A stretch of DNA of 64,000 nucleotides from Pseudomonas citrullilanati (GTDB lineage: Bacteria; Pseudomonadota; Gammaproteobacteria; Pseudomonadales; Pseudomonadaceae). The stretch spans positions 1 to 64,000 of the forward strand of contig NZ_JAUQOP010000007.1 of the NCBI RefSeq assembly GCF_030580855.1. The letters are read 5' to 3'. Position 1 is the stretch's first letter; each line of letters opens with the position of its first letter. The notes beneath the pieces were generated by a model. It saw only the letters and a program-made list of their open reading frames with translations, did no database searches and was not told the DNA's origin. Shown here piece by piece: positions 1 to 9,403 of the stretch. Both the position numbers and the translations under genes were made by a program.

Positions 1-2
1 TT

Positions 3-90
3 GTGGGAGCGGGCTTGCTCGCGAAGACGGCGGATCGGTCGACATCTATGTTGAATGGAGAACAGCCTTCGCGAGCAAGCCCGCTCCCAC
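3..90. repeat. Inverted pair of REP palindromes
   Basis: A GTGGGAGCGGGCTTGCTCGC arm at about 3-24 is repeated in inverted orientation at about 68-90 (GCGAGCAAGCCCGCTCCCAC), with about 45 bases between. This is the usual Pseudomonas REP doublet, downstream of nasT. It could form a large hairpin and act as a transcript end or mRNA stabiliser. Further copies occur near 35.4, 38.9, 42.4, 56.8, 59.6 and 63.6 kb. Confidence 0.9.
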
Positions 91-93
91 CCT

Positions 94-669
94 TTAGCCG
101 AGCAGCTCGTTCATCGCGATGATCTGCTCCGCCACCTGGATCAGCTTCTGCTGGCGGCTCATGGCCTGGCGGCGCATCAGGGTGTAGGCCTGTTCTTCGT
201 TGCAGTCCTTCATCTTCATCAGCATGCCCTTGGCCAGTTCGATGCGCTTGCGTTCGGCCAGTTGCTGGTCGCGGGCCAGCAGTTGGGCGCGCAGGGCCTG
301 GTCGCTTTCGAAGCGGGCCATGGCCACGTCGAGGATCGGTTGCAGGCGCGCGGCGTGGATGCCTTCGACGATGTAGGCGCTGACGCCCGACTTGATCGCC
401 TGGCGCATGACATCCGGGTCGTGCTCGTCGGTGAACATGACGATCGGTCGCGGTTGGTCGCGACTGACCAGCACCACCTGTTCCATCACATCGCGCCCGG
501 GTGACTCGGTATCGATCAGGATCACGTCCGGACGCACCGTTTCGACGCGCGCGGGCAGGTCGATGGTCAGGCCGGACTCATCGATGACCTCGAACCCGGC
601 CTCGATCAGGGCGGCCTTGAGGCGCCCGACTTTTTTCGCGGTGTCGTTGATCAGCAGGATACGCAGCAT
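94..669 (-). CDS. nasT: NasT: ANTAR-domain antitermination regulator of nitrate assimilation
   Basis: This 191-residue protein has an N-terminal receiver-like domain (about 1-120, with Asp53 in a LIDTESP context) and a C-terminal ANTAR RNA-binding domain (about 128-188, with the KGMLMK and EEQAY...RR elements). NasT proteins bind paired hairpins in the leader of nitrate/nitrite assimilation mRNAs and prevent termination. The nitrate sensor NasS holds NasT inactive when nitrate is absent. The gene lies 14 bases downstream of nasS on the same strand, so the two are probably one operon. The ATG at 669 starts the receiver fold directly; longer upstream extensions only run through nasS in another frame. 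The target nitrate reductase operon is not in the window. Confidence 0.93.
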   Translation of the reverse strand: MLRILLINDTAKKVGRLKAALIEAGFEVIDESGLTIDLPARVETVRPDVILIDTESPGRDVMEQVVLVSRDQPRPIVMFTDEHDPDVMRQAIKSGVSAYIVEGIHAARLQPILDVAMARFESDQALRAQLLARDQQLAERKRIELAKGMLMKMKDCNEEQAYTLMRRQAMSRQQKLIQVAEQIIAMNELLG

Positions 670-683
670 GGTCGTGGCTCCTG

Positions 684-1895
684 TCAACGGCTGGCCATAA
701 GGGGAGCCGCATCGCTCAAGGCGTGCAGTTTGAAGCGCTTGGCATAGCCGGCCGGGTCCGTGCCGTCCCAGGTGACGCCGTCGATCAGTTGGCTGCTGCG
801 CATGTCCTGGCGCGGGGACGCGATGTCCAGCGCCGCGCAGGCTTCCCGGTACAGCGTGAGCTGCTGGACCTGCCGCGCCACGCCCAGGTAGTCCGGGTCT
901 TCGCGCAACAGGCCCCAGCGCCGGAACTGGGTCATGAACCACATGCCGTCGGACAGGTACGGCAGGTTCACCTCGCCACCGCCATGGAAGCGCATGGCGT
1001 GGGGGTCCTGCCAGCTGTTGCCCAGGCCGTCGGCATAGATGCCCAGCAGCCGCGGTTCGATGCAGTCCAGCGGGGCGTCGAGGTATTGCGGCGCGCTCAA
1101 CAGTTGCGCGGTGCTGCGACGGTTCTCGCCGCTTTGCTCGATGAAGCGACTGGCCTCCAGGATCGCCATCACCAGCGCCCGGGCCGTGTTGGGGTATTGC
1201 TCGACGAACGCGCGGGTGCAGCCCAGGACTTTTTCCGGGTGATCGGGCCAGATGGTCTGGGTGGTCGCCAGGGTGAACCCCAGGTTCTGCTTCACCGCGC
1301 TGGCGCACCAGGGTTCGCCGACGCAGAAGCCGTCGATCCGCCCGGCCTGCAAGTGCGCGATCATCTGCGGCGGCGGCACCACCACGCTGTCGACGTCGAC
1401 CAACGGATGGATGCCCTGGGCGGCCAGCCAGTAATAGAGCCACATGGCATGGGTGCCGGTGGGGAAGGTCTGGGCGAAAGTCAGCTTCGGGCGAGATTGG
1501 TGCACGTGCCGCTCCAGTGCCTCAGGACTGGTCACGCCCTGGGCCTGCAAGCCATGGGACAGGTTGATGCTCTGGCCGTTCTGGTTCAGCCCCATCAGCA
1601 CCGCCATGTCGGTCGACGCGACGCCACCGATGCCCAGGTGCACCGCATAGACCAGGCCGTACAAGCTGTGGGCGGCGTCGATTTCACCACTGACCAGCTT
1701 GTCCCGCAGGTTGGCCCAGGAGGCCTGGCGCTTGAGGTTCAGGGTCAGGCCGTAGGGCTGGGCGAAACCCTGGGTGGCGGCCACCACCAGGGGGGCGCAG
1801 TCGCTCAGGGCCATGAAGCCGAGATCGACCGCGCTCTTTTCCGGGGCATCGCTGCCGTTGACCCAGGCCAGGGGATTGGCTGGAACTTCATTCAT
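684..1895 (-). CDS. nasS: NasS: cytoplasmic nitrate-sensing NrtA-like protein
   Basis: The 403-residue product resembles the periplasmic nitrate-binding protein NrtA but has no signal peptide, as expected for the soluble sensor NasS. Visible elements include the N-terminal LGFMALSDCAPLVVAA strand-helix, a TFPTGTHAMWLYYWLAAQG segment and VGEPWCASAVKQN, all typical of the ABC nitrate-binding family. NasS sequesters NasT until nitrate or nitrite binds. The ATG at 1895 is preceded by an AAGGTGAT ribosome site. The pairing with nasT immediately downstream makes the regulatory role much more likely than transport. Confidence 0.9.
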   Translation of the reverse strand: MNEVPANPLAWVNGSDAPEKSAVDLGFMALSDCAPLVVAATQGFAQPYGLTLNLKRQASWANLRDKLVSGEIDAAHSLYGLVYAVHLGIGGVASTDMAVLMGLNQNGQSINLSHGLQAQGVTSPEALERHVHQSRPKLTFAQTFPTGTHAMWLYYWLAAQGIHPLVDVDSVVVPPPQMIAHLQAGRIDGFCVGEPWCASAVKQNLGFTLATTQTIWPDHPEKVLGCTRAFVEQYPNTARALVMAILEASRFIEQSGENRRSTAQLLSAPQYLDAPLDCIEPRLLGIYADGLGNSWQDPHAMRFHGGGEVNLPYLSDGMWFMTQFRRWGLLREDPDYLGVARQVQQLTLYREACAALDIASPRQDMRSSQLIDGVTWDGTDPAGYAKRFKLHALSDAAPLMASR

Positions 1896-1917
1896 CGCAC
1901 ATCACCTTCACATGACA

Positions 1918-1945
1918 GCGCCGCCATCCGGCGGGATGACGGCGC
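1918..1945 (-). promoter_or_regulatory. Strong hairpin in the nasS 5' leader
   Basis: Read on the minus strand, GCGCCGTCATCC and GGATGGCGGCGC form a 12-bp stem with one G-U pair around a 4-base CGCC loop. It ends 22 bases before the nasS start codon. No T-run follows on either strand, so it is not a standard terminator. It may affect nasS translation or mRNA stability. It lacks the six-base loops expected of an ANTAR target. Confidence 0.5.
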
Positions 1946-2118
1946 CCTTGTCCTTGAAACCGCGTGGCACTCATCCGGGCGAGGCCTGGGCACCGATGAA
2001 CGAAAAGGGTGCAAGGCATATGCCAGCCCGTTGCCCATCACCTTTCCATCAAGATTTCAGGCGCCGCGCCTTCCATCCTGTCGCTCCTTCCATTCGCCAC
2101 GTTGCACAGGAGCCACCA

Positions 2119-2850
2119 ATGCAGGACACACCATCGCGCCCCACGGCATTGGCCGACCCGCGCGAGCGGATACTGCACCTGCGGGTCGTCCACGGCACGC
2201 TGGCGCTGCACAGCGCAGGGTGCCGCCACGGCCAGGCACTGCCCAGCGGTTGGCAGGGGCTGGTGGTGTTGCGCGAGCCGTTGCAGTGTTCCGGCGGCGA
2301 GTGGCAGGTGCGACCGGTCTGCGCGGCGTCGCTGGTGAAATTGCAGGCGTTCTTCGACATGAGCGCTGCCTTCGCCGCGAAAGAAACCGAGGCCGCGCCG
2401 TGGGCCCTGTTGCCGGTGGCACAGGACGTGGTCCGGGCCCAGGCGCGGCTCGAACGCTGGTACATCGAACAGGCCCTGGGCGGCGCCCCCGGTTATCACG
2501 CCGTCGCTCACTTGTTGCGCCAGCACGAGAGCTACGGGCTGGTGCGCTTCCTGTTGGAGCAGGGCACCCGCAGCGAAAAGCTCAACACCCTGGCGCAGCG
2601 CTACGGGGTGTCGGTCTCGCATTTTCGCCGGCTGTGCCGACAAGCCCTCGGCAGCGCGGCCAAGCCGGCCTTGCGGGGGTGGCGCACGGCCCAGGCGCTG
2701 CTGGACATGAGCCTGGGCAACGGTTCGCTGACCGACGTCGCACTGGCGTTCGGCTTTGCGTCTTCCTCGCATTTCTCCAAGGAAGTGCGCGAGCTGGTGG
2801 GGTTCGCCCCCAGCAGCCTGGCTGACATCACCTACCTGCCGGGCAAGTGA
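2119..2850 (+). CDS. invF: InvF-like AraC-family activator of T3SS genes
   Basis: This 243-residue protein ends in an AraC/XylS double helix-turn-helix domain (about 140-235), with LNTLAQRYGVSVSHFRRL as the first helix-turn-helix and LTDVALAFGFASSSHFSKE as the second. In SPI-1 systems InvF activates translocator and effector genes together with the chaperone SicA; a sicA-like gene lies 11 kb downstream here. The start at 2119 has a CAGGAG site eight bases upstream. The gene ends 4 bases before the secretin gene, matching invF-invG of Salmonella. Its position makes nitrate regulation unlikely, although nasST is its left neighbour. Confidence 0.85.
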   Translation: MQDTPSRPTALADPRERILHLRVVHGTLALHSAGCRHGQALPSGWQGLVVLREPLQCSGGEWQVRPVCAASLVKLQAFFDMSAAFAAKETEAAPWALLPVAQDVVRAQARLERWYIEQALGGAPGYHAVAHLLRQHESYGLVRFLLEQGTRSEKLNTLAQRYGVSVSHFRRLCRQALGSAAKPALRGWRTAQALLDMSLGNGSLTDVALAFGFASSSHFSKEVRELVGFAPSSLADITYLPGK

Positions 2851-2854
2851 AGCG

Positions 2855-4489
2855 ATGAAGCGCCGCGTGTTGTCCTTGTCCCTGTGCCTGCTGCTCGCTC
2901 CCCTCGTGACCCGGGCCGATGTCTACAGCTTCGAGGCGCGCGAACAGAGCGCGCGAACGTTTTTCAGCGAGCTGTCCGGCGCGTTGGGCAAGCCCGTCAT
3001 CGTCAGCAAGGTGGCGGCGACCAAGCGGATTGGCGGCACCTTCGACCTGCGCACGCCACAGCGGACGTTCGAGCGCATCAGCGCGCAGATGGGCCTGATC
3101 TGGTACAGCGACGGCCAGGCGATCTACCTGTACGACGGCTCGGAAACCAAGAGCTCGATGGCCTCGTTGCAGACCCTGACGGTGGCCAGGCTGCTGGCAT
3201 TCCTCGAACAATCCGGGCTGCACGACCCCCGCTACCCGCTGCGCAATGACGGCCTGCGGACCTTTCACGTTTCCGGGCCGCCGATCTACGTCGACCTGGT
3301 CTTGCAGGCGGCGCAATTGATGGACAACCAGCGCTCGGAGTTGCTGTTGGGCAAGCAGCAGATCGGCGTGATCCCGGTGCGCAATACCTTTGTCAGCGAT
3401 CGCCAGTACGAGCTGCGCGATGACAAGGTCACGCTGCCAGGCTTGGCCAGCGTGATCGAGGCGTTGCTGCGCGGCGAACAACAGCCGGTCGAGCCCGCGG
3501 TGGCCCAGGTGCCGGCCCAGCGTTCGCGGGGCATGATGCCGGTGTTTCCCCTGGAAGGCTTGGCGAACACGCCGGCGGAACAGGACCCGACGGCGCCGCG
3601 CATCCTCGCCCGTGAGGTGGCCGCCGGCAACATCCGCGTGGTGGCCTACCCAGGCACCAACAGCTTGCTGGTCAAGGGGCTGCCGGAGCAGGTGCGCTTT
3701 ATCGAGAACCTGGTGAACGCGCTGGACACGCCCAAGCGCCACGTCGAACTGTCGCTGTGGATCATCGACCTGCACAAGGACGAACTCAAGCAACTGGGCA
3801 TCCACTGGCAGGGCGCGGTGAAGTCCGGCGGTACCTTCAGCGCCTCGCTCAACGCCGGCTCGGCGACCACCCTCGACGGCGCGTCGTTCGTCAACCGCGT
3901 GTTGGCACTGGAGCGCACCCAGCGCGCCAATGTCGTGTCGCGCCCGGTGATCCTGACCCAGGAAAACGTCCCGGCGATCTTCGACAACAACCGCACCTTC
4001 TATGCGCCGCTGGTGGGGGAGCGCAGCGTCGACCTGCAACACGTGACCTACGGCACCCTGGTCAGCGTGTTGCCGCGCTTCGCCCAGGCGGACGAGATCG
4101 AGATGTCGCTCAACATCGAGGACGGCAACGAAGTCGAGCGGCCGGGCCAGGACGAGCACCAGGGAGCGTTGCCGACGGTGGGGCGCACCCGCATCAGCAC
4201 CGTGGCACGGGTGCCCCAGGGCAAGAGCCTGCTGGTCGGCGGCTTCACCCGCGATGACCACGGCGAGCAGATCGGCCGGGTCCCGGTGCTGGGCTCGATC
4301 CCGTGGATCGGCCGGTTGTTCAGCTATCGCCAGAACCGCTCGGCCAACACCGTGCGCGTGTTCCTGATCCAACCCCAGGAAATTCACCAGGCCCTCGAAC
4401 CCGCCGCAGTCGAACCGGGCGGGCCGTTGCTGACCCCGGAGCAGCATGAACGCCTGCGGCGGTCTTATTTGCGGCAATCGTCACCATGA
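2855..4489 (+). CDS. sctC: SctC: outer-membrane secretin of the T3SS (InvG-like)
   Basis: The 544-residue secretin starts with a cleavable signal peptide (VLSLSLCLLLAPLVTRA, residues 4-20). N-terminal ring domains follow (the VIVSKVAATKRIGGTFD segment is typical). The secretin barrel occupies the C-terminal half, with VPQGKSLLVGGFTRDD and VPVLGSIPWIGRLFSYR. It forms the outer-membrane pore through which the needle passes. No pilotin (invH) gene is seen nearby, so assembly may use a pilot encoded elsewhere. The ATG at 2855 lies 4 bases after the invF stop; a longer frame upstream overlaps invF and is not credible. Confidence 0.95.
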   Translation: MKRRVLSLSLCLLLAPLVTRADVYSFEAREQSARTFFSELSGALGKPVIVSKVAATKRIGGTFDLRTPQRTFERISAQMGLIWYSDGQAIYLYDGSETKSSMASLQTLTVARLLAFLEQSGLHDPRYPLRNDGLRTFHVSGPPIYVDLVLQAAQLMDNQRSELLLGKQQIGVIPVRNTFVSDRQYELRDDKVTLPGLASVIEALLRGEQQPVEPAVAQVPAQRSRGMMPVFPLEGLANTPAEQDPTAPRILAREVAAGNIRVVAYPGTNSLLVKGLPEQVRFIENLVNALDTPKRHVELSLWIIDLHKDELKQLGIHWQGAVKSGGTFSASLNAGSATTLDGASFVNRVLALERTQRANVVSRPVILTQENVPAIFDNNRTFYAPLVGERSVDLQHVTYGTLVSVLPRFAQADEIEMSLNIEDGNEVERPGQDEHQGALPTVGRTRISTVARVPQGKSLLVGGFTRDDHGEQIGRVPVLGSIPWIGRLFSYRQNRSANTVRVFLIQPQEIHQALEPAAVEPGGPLLTPEQHERLRRSYLRQSSP

Positions 4490-5592
4490 TCCTGCCGCCG
4501 GTTTCCCTGGGCGGACGCGCCGCCCAGGCCCGCCTGAACGCCGAGAAGGCCGCCGAGCAGCCGACGCCGCCGGTCGACGCCGAGGCGAGCGCCGACGACA
4601 GCACCACGGCAGCGGTGGCGCAGCGCATCGTACAGATCAGCGACGAGCTGTCGGCGGCGCTCACCCAGTTCCGCGGCCGGCGCTTGTTCGAGCTCAAGTC
4701 CGAAACCCCCAGCGACACCTTCGAGCGCGTGCTGGAGGACGATACCGTGCCCAAGGCGCGGCAAGTGTTGAGCCTGGCGCGGTTGGCGGAAAAACCGGTC
4801 GCCTGGCTGCTCGACATGGCGCGGCAACTGTTCCCCGATGACAGTGACCTGGCCCTGGTGCTGCGGGCGTTGTTGCGCCGCCGTAGTCTGGAGGCCCGCA
4901 CCCGCCAGCGCCTCGAAACCCTCTTGCAGACGGTGGTTGCCCAAGGCTCGCCCAAGCGCATGAACGCCGGCATCAACGCGGCCCTCAAGGCGCGGATGTT
5001 CGGCGCGAGCATGGCGGTGCGGGCCGGCCTGTTGCGCGAGAGCTACCGGGACTTTCTCGAATCCGACGACGGTCCGCTCAGTGCCTACCAGGACTGGATC
5101 GCCCTGTACGGCCCGGCACAGCGCATGAACGTGTTGGCCTTCATCGAGGCCGCGCTGCTCACCGACATCAATGCCCAGGACCCCAGTTGCTCCCACGCCG
5201 AGTTCGGCCAGCTGCTGGGCCGTGTCAACGACCTCAAGCACCTGCGCTCGGCCGATGCACTGTTCATCGGCGCGTTGCTCGGCGATGCACTCGTCTGTCG
5301 GCACAACCCCGATGAAGCCGACTGGCTGGTGTTCCTGCTCGGCGTGCTGACGTATCCCGATGACCTCGACCAGTTGTTGCTCGGGGCGTTGGGCGAACAG
5401 GTGATGCTCAGCACCCACCGGGAACGCTCGACGCTGCTGCAAACCCTGCGCCGGCTCAGCCTGCGCTTGCCGCCCGCGTTGTTCGCCGATGACGAGGCGC
5501 CCCGGCGCCTGGCGCAACAGTTCACCCGCCTGGCCGACGTCACCTATGCCCATGAATGCATCGAGCAACGCCGCGCCGGCGGTTGCCCATGA
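4486..5592 (+). CDS. sctW: SctW: gatekeeper of T3SS secretion (InvE-like)
   Basis: This 368-residue helical protein occupies the invE position and has the HrpJ/InvE-type layout: a polar Ala-rich N-terminus (about 1-50), then repeated helical modules with ETPSDTFERVLED and AMRVGLL-like segments. SctW proteins sit at the cytoplasmic face of the export gate and order secretion of translocators before effectors. The start codon overlaps the sctC stop (ATGA), indicating translational coupling. The identification rests more on gene order and fold pattern than on strict motifs. Confidence 0.85.
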   Translation: MILPPVSLGGRAAQARLNAEKAAEQPTPPVDAEASADDSTTAAVAQRIVQISDELSAALTQFRGRRLFELKSETPSDTFERVLEDDTVPKARQVLSLARLAEKPVAWLLDMARQLFPDDSDLALVLRALLRRRSLEARTRQRLETLLQTVVAQGSPKRMNAGINAALKARMFGASMAVRAGLLRESYRDFLESDDGPLSAYQDWIALYGPAQRMNVLAFIEAALLTDINAQDPSCSHAEFGQLLGRVNDLKHLRSADALFIGALLGDALVCRHNPDEADWLVFLLGVLTYPDDLDQLLLGALGEQVMLSTHRERSTLLQTLRRLSLRLPPALFADDEAPRRLAQQFTRLADVTYAHECIEQRRAGGCP

Positions 5593-5615
5593 TGCTGTCC
5601 CGGAGCCTGGCCTGA

Positions 5616-7664
5616 ATGCTCGATAAGTTCTTGCGCAACGTCAGTGCGCGCCCGGAGCTGCTGATCCTGACCTTGATGGTGATGATCATCGCCATGCTGA
5701 TCATCCCCTTGCCCACGGTGCTGGTGGACGCGCTGATCGGCCTGAACATCGTCATTTCGCTGCTGGTGTTCATGGGCTCGTTCTACATCGAGCGCATCCT
5801 CAGCTACTCGACGTTCCCGGCATTGCTGTTGCTGACCACGCTGTTTCGCCTGGCCCTGTCGATCAGTACCAGTCGCCTGATCCTCAGCCAGGCCGATGCC
5901 GGCGAGATCATCGCCTCGTTCGGTGACTTCGTGATCGGCGAGAGCCTGGTGGTAGGGTTCGTGATTTTTTCCATCGTCACCATCGTCCAGTTCATCGTCA
6001 TCACCAAGGGCTCGGAGCGGGTCGCCGAAGTCGCCGCGCGCTTCTCCCTGGACGGCATGCCGGGCAAGCAGATGAGCATCGACGGCGACCTCAAGGCCGG
6101 TGCCATCGATGCGGCCCAGGCCCGGGAAAAACGCAGCGTGCTGGAGCGCGAGAGCCAGTTGTACGGCTCGTTCGACGGGGCGATGAAGTTCATCAAGGGC
6201 GACGCCATCGCCGGCATCATCATCATTTTCGTCAACTTCATCGGCGGCATGGCCATCGGCGTCGGGCAGTTGGGCATGGACCTGTCCATGGCGTTGTCGA
6301 CCTACACCTTGTTGACCATCGGCGATGGCCTGGTGGCGCAGATTCCCGCGCTGCTGATCGCCATCGGCGCCGGCTTTATCGTCACCCGGGTCAACGGTGA
6401 TGACAGCAACCTGGGCCGCAACATGCTCAGCCAGATGCTGGGCAATCCGTTCGTCCTTGGCGTCACCGCCGTGCTGGCGGTGGGCGTCGGCCTGCTGCCG
6501 GGCTTTCCGTTGCCGACCTTCCTGGCGATCGCCAGCGTGCTCGGGCTGGTGGTGTTCATGCGCCAGCGCAAGGCCTGGCGCCAGGGTTCGGCCGAGCAGC
6601 GTGCCGAACCCGCCGACCCGGAGGCGGCGCCGGCCGAATCGGGCTTGCTCGACGATGTCGACAACATCGCCACGGAAACCGTCCCGTTGATGTTGCTGGT
6701 GCCCGGTGCACGCCTGCCGGCGCTGGAAAAACAGCGTTGGGCCGCGCGCTTTCGCAGCCAGTTCTTCGTCGACTACGGGTTGCGCATCCCCGAACCCCGG
6801 CTGCGGGCCAGCGAGGCGTTGCCGGCCCATCAAGTGGCGGTGCTGATCAACGAGGTGCGCGCCGAACAGTTCGACATTCATTTCGACCACTGGCGCCTGC
6901 TGGATTATTCACCCGAGCTTGAGCCCCTGGGCTTTGCTCTGGTGCGCGGCAACGACAGCAACCGCCAGGGCGGGGTCTGGGTCGGCGCGGCCGATCGCGA
7001 GCGGGTGCAGCAACTGGGCTACCACCTGCGCCCGGCGGACGAGGAATGCTACCGCTGCCTGGTCACGTTGCTGGCGCGCAACATCCGCGAGTTTTTCGGC
7101 GTGCAGGAAACCAAGCAACTGCTCGACGAAATGGAAAGCCGCTACCCCGACCTGCTCAAGGAAGTGTATCGCCACGTCACGGTGCAGAAGATCGCCGAAG
7201 TGCTGCAGCGCCTGATCGGCGAGCGCATCTCCGTGCGCAACATGAAGCTCGTCCTCGAGTCGCTCGCCCACTGGGCGTCCCGGGAAAAAGACGTGCTGGC
7301 GCTGGTGGAGCACGTGCGCGGGGCAATGGCCCGCTACATCAGCAACAAGTTCGCCCAGGGCAACGACTTGCGGGTGCTGCTGTTGTCGCCGGAGTTCGAG
7401 GAAGTGATACGCCGGGGCATCCGGCAAACCTCCGGCGGCAGCTTCCTCAACCTTGAGCCGGCCGAATCGGAAGAGCTGATGGACCGCCTCAGCGTCGGCC
7501 TGGACGGTGTGCACATCGCCCACAAGGACCTGGTGCTGCTGTGCTCGGTGGATGTGCGGCGCTACATCAAGAAACTGATCGAAGGCCGGTTCCGGGAGCT
7601 GGACGTCATGTCGTTCGGCGAAATCGCCGAGACCGTTTCGGTCAATGTCATCAAGACGCTGTAG
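5616..7664 (+). CDS. sctV: SctV: major export-gate protein (InvA-like)
   Basis: The 682-residue protein has the FHIPEP/LcrD layout. Its membrane region covers about residues 15-320, including the conserved loop [20 protein letters not shown], which contacts substrates and protons. The large cytoplasmic domain (about 350-682) forms the nonameric ring above the ATPase. The length matches Salmonella InvA (685). It lies 23 bases after sctW and 13 bases before sctN. In Salmonella invB lies between invA and invC, but there is no room for it here. Confidence 0.97.
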   Translation: MLDKFLRNVSARPELLILTLMVMIIAMLIIPLPTVLVDALIGLNIVISLLVFMGSFYIERILSYSTFPALLLLTTLFRLALSISTSRLILSQADAGEIIASFGDFVIGESLVVGFVIFSIVTIVQFIVITKGSERVAEVAARFSLDGMPGKQMSIDGDLKAGAIDAAQAREKRSVLERESQLYGSFDGAMKFIKGDAIAGIIIIFVNFIGGMAIGVGQLGMDLSMALSTYTLLTIGDGLVAQIPALLIAIGAGFIVTRVNGDDSNLGRNMLSQMLGNPFVLGVTAVLAVGVGLLPGFPLPTFLAIASVLGLVVFMRQRKAWRQGSAEQRAEPADPEAAPAESGLLDDVDNIATETVPLMLLVPGARLPALEKQRWAARFRSQFFVDYGLRIPEPRLRASEALPAHQVAVLINEVRAEQFDIHFDHWRLLDYSPELEPLGFALVRGNDSNRQGGVWVGAADRERVQQLGYHLRPADEECYRCLVTLLARNIREFFGVQETKQLLDEMESRYPDLLKEVYRHVTVQKIAEVLQRLIGERISVRNMKLVLESLAHWASREKDVLALVEHVRGAMARYISNKFAQGNDLRVLLLSPEFEEVIRRGIRQTSGGSFLNLEPAESEELMDRLSVGLDGVHIAHKDLVLLCSVDVRRYIKKLIEGRFRELDVMSFGEIAETVSVNVIKTL

Positions 7665-7677
7665 GGAGATCTGCCAA

Positions 7678-8964
7678 ATGAACCTGCGCCTGGAGCGATA
7701 CGCCGCCCATCCGCTGCGCCTCAGCGGCCCGCTGATCGAGGCGGCGCTGGACGAAGTGGTGGTGGGGGAGGTCTGCGAGGTCCGTCGGCACTGGCGTTCG
7801 CCCGAGGTGGCCGCCCGGGCCCAGGTCATCGGCTTCAAGCCCGGCGCGGTGTTGCTCAGCCTGTTGGGCGAGGCGAAAGGCTTGTCCCGGGCGTCGCTGG
7901 TGGTGCCCACGGGCGCCACGTTGCAGCTGACTTGCAGCGACGCCTTGCTCGGCAGCGTGGTCGATCCCCAGGGCGTTATCGTCGAACGCCTGGCGCCGTC
8001 GACAGCGGTTGCCCAGCGCGACTGCGCAGTGGACGCCGACCCACCGTCGTACCAGGCGCGACGCCCGGTGGCGGAACCGTTGCACACGGGCATCCGGGTC
8101 ATCGACGGTTTGCTGACCTGCGGCGTCGGCCAGCGCATCGGTATCTTTGCCGCCGCCGGTTCCGGCAAGACCACCTTGATCGACATGCTGATCGAGCACA
8201 CCGATGCGGATGTCTTTGTGATCGGCCTGATCGGCGAGCGCGGACGTGAGGTCACCGAGTTCATCGCGCATCTGCGCCAGTCGCCGAAGCATTCCCGTTG
8301 CGTGGTGGTGTACGCCACTTCGGATTTTTCCTCGGTGGATCGCTGCAACTCGGCGCTGCTGGCGACGACCATCGCCGAGTATTTTCGCGACCAGGGCCGG
8401 TGCGTGGTGTTGCTGCTCGACTCGTTGACCCGTTATGCCCGGGCCCGCCGCGACCTGGCATTGGCCGCCGGTGAAGCGCCGGCGCGGCGTGGCTATCCGG
8501 CTTCGGTGTTCGACGCCTTGCCGCGCTTGCTGGAACGCCCGGGCGTGACCGCCACGGGAAGCATCACCGCCTGGTACACGGTGCTGCTGGAAAGCGATGA
8601 CGAACCGGACCCGATCGCCGAGGAGATCCGCTCCATCCTTGACGGCCACGTCTACCTCAGCCGGGCCTTGGCGGCCAAGGGGCACTACCCGGCGATCGAC
8701 GTGTTGCGCAGCGTCAGCCGCGTGGCGGCGCAAGTCACCCCGCCGTCGGTCCGGCAGTTGGCCGCCGTGGCCCGGGACACCCTGGCCCGCCTTGAACAAT
8801 TGCAAGTGTTTGTCGACATGGGCGAATACAGCCCGGGTGCGGACGCGGCCAACGACCGGGCGATGCAACGTCGCGACGCCCTCGATCAATGGTTGCGCCA
8901 GCCCACGGACGAGCGTTGCGAGCCGGACGAAACCTTGCGGAGCCTGCATGAAATCCTTGCCTGA
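7678..8964 (+). CDS. sctN: SctN: T3SS ATPase (InvC-like)
   Basis: This 428-residue F1-beta-like ATPase strips chaperones from and unfolds secretion substrates. Walker A is at about residues 158-167 ([10 protein letters not shown]) and Walker B in [18 protein letters not shown]. The [10 protein letters not shown] element and the [14 protein letters not shown] segment are typical of FliI/InvC proteins. The ATG at 7678 is preceded by AGGGAGAT. An upstream in-frame ATG at 7645 would overlap sctV and has no need. The stop codon lies inside sctO. Confidence 0.96.
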   Translation: MNLRLERYAAHPLRLSGPLIEAALDEVVVGEVCEVRRHWRSPEVAARAQVIGFKPGAVLLSLLGEAKGLSRASLVVPTGATLQLTCSDALLGSVVDPQGVIVERLAPSTAVAQRDCAVDADPPSYQARRPVAEPLHTGIRVIDGLLTCGVGQRIGIFAAAGSGKTTLIDMLIEHTDADVFVIGLIGERGREVTEFIAHLRQSPKHSRCVVVYATSDFSSVDRCNSALLATTIAEYFRDQGRCVVLLLDSLTRYARARRDLALAAGEAPARRGYPASVFDALPRLLERPGVTATGSITAWYTVLLESDDEPDPIAEEIRSILDGHVYLSRALAAKGHYPAIDVLRSVSRVAAQVTPPSVRQLAAVARDTLARLEQLQVFVDMGEYSPGADAANDRAMQRRDALDQWLRQPTDERCEPDETLRSLHEILA

Positions 8965-9403
8965 CCACCGCCGCTTGCTGGTCCTCAGCCAGTTGCGCCG
9001 ACAACGCGGCGAACTGGCGCTGCTGCGGGCCCAACGCCAATTGCAACCGCTGTTGCAGGAGCGTCGCGGCTTCGAGGAACAGGCGGCGGCGTTGCATCAA
9101 CTGTTGGCGAGCCATCGGGCGAATGACTGCGTGCTGGACCACGGGCAACTGTTGGCGCTGCTGCGCACCCAGGCGGTCATTCGTCGACGGATCGATCTGC
9201 TGCGGGTCGAGCGTGACCGTGTCGACGAGCAATGCCGGCAGCTTGAACTGCAATTGCAGGCACAGCGCGAACGACTGGGTTCGTTGCAGCGCAAGCACGA
9301 CCAGTACCAGCGTGGGCTCCAGCAGCAATTGCGCCTGCAACGGCGGATGCAGGTGCGCCGGGAAGAGCGGGAGCAGGAAGAGCGGATGGGGGCAGGGCGA
9401 TGA
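8948..9403 (+). CDS. sctO: SctO: central stalk protein (InvI/SpaM-like)
   Basis: The 151-residue protein is almost wholly a charged alpha-helical hairpin rich in Arg, Gln, Leu and Glu, as in SctO/FliJ stalk proteins that link the ATPase to SctV. Salmonella InvI is about the same length. It starts 17 bases inside sctN and its stop overlaps the sctP start (ATGA), so it is translationally coupled on both sides. Primary sequence is poorly conserved in this family, so position and coiled-coil character carry the call. Confidence 0.82.
   Translation: MKSLPDHRRLLVLSQLRRQRGELALLRAQRQLQPLLQERRGFEEQAAALHQLLASHRANDCVLDHGQLLALLRTQAVIRRRIDLLRVERDRVDEQCRQLELQLQAQRERLGSLQRKHDQYQRGLQQQLRLQRRMQVRREEREQEERMGAGR

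Noticed and set aside
723..2825. 700-codon plus-strand frame through nasS and invF
   Set aside because: It runs antisense through nasS and out of frame through invF, both of which have clear domains.
2119..2850. AraC-type gene as a regulator of nitrate genes
   Set aside because: It is divergent from nasS but only 4 bases from the secretin gene, in the invF position; a T3SS role is more likely.
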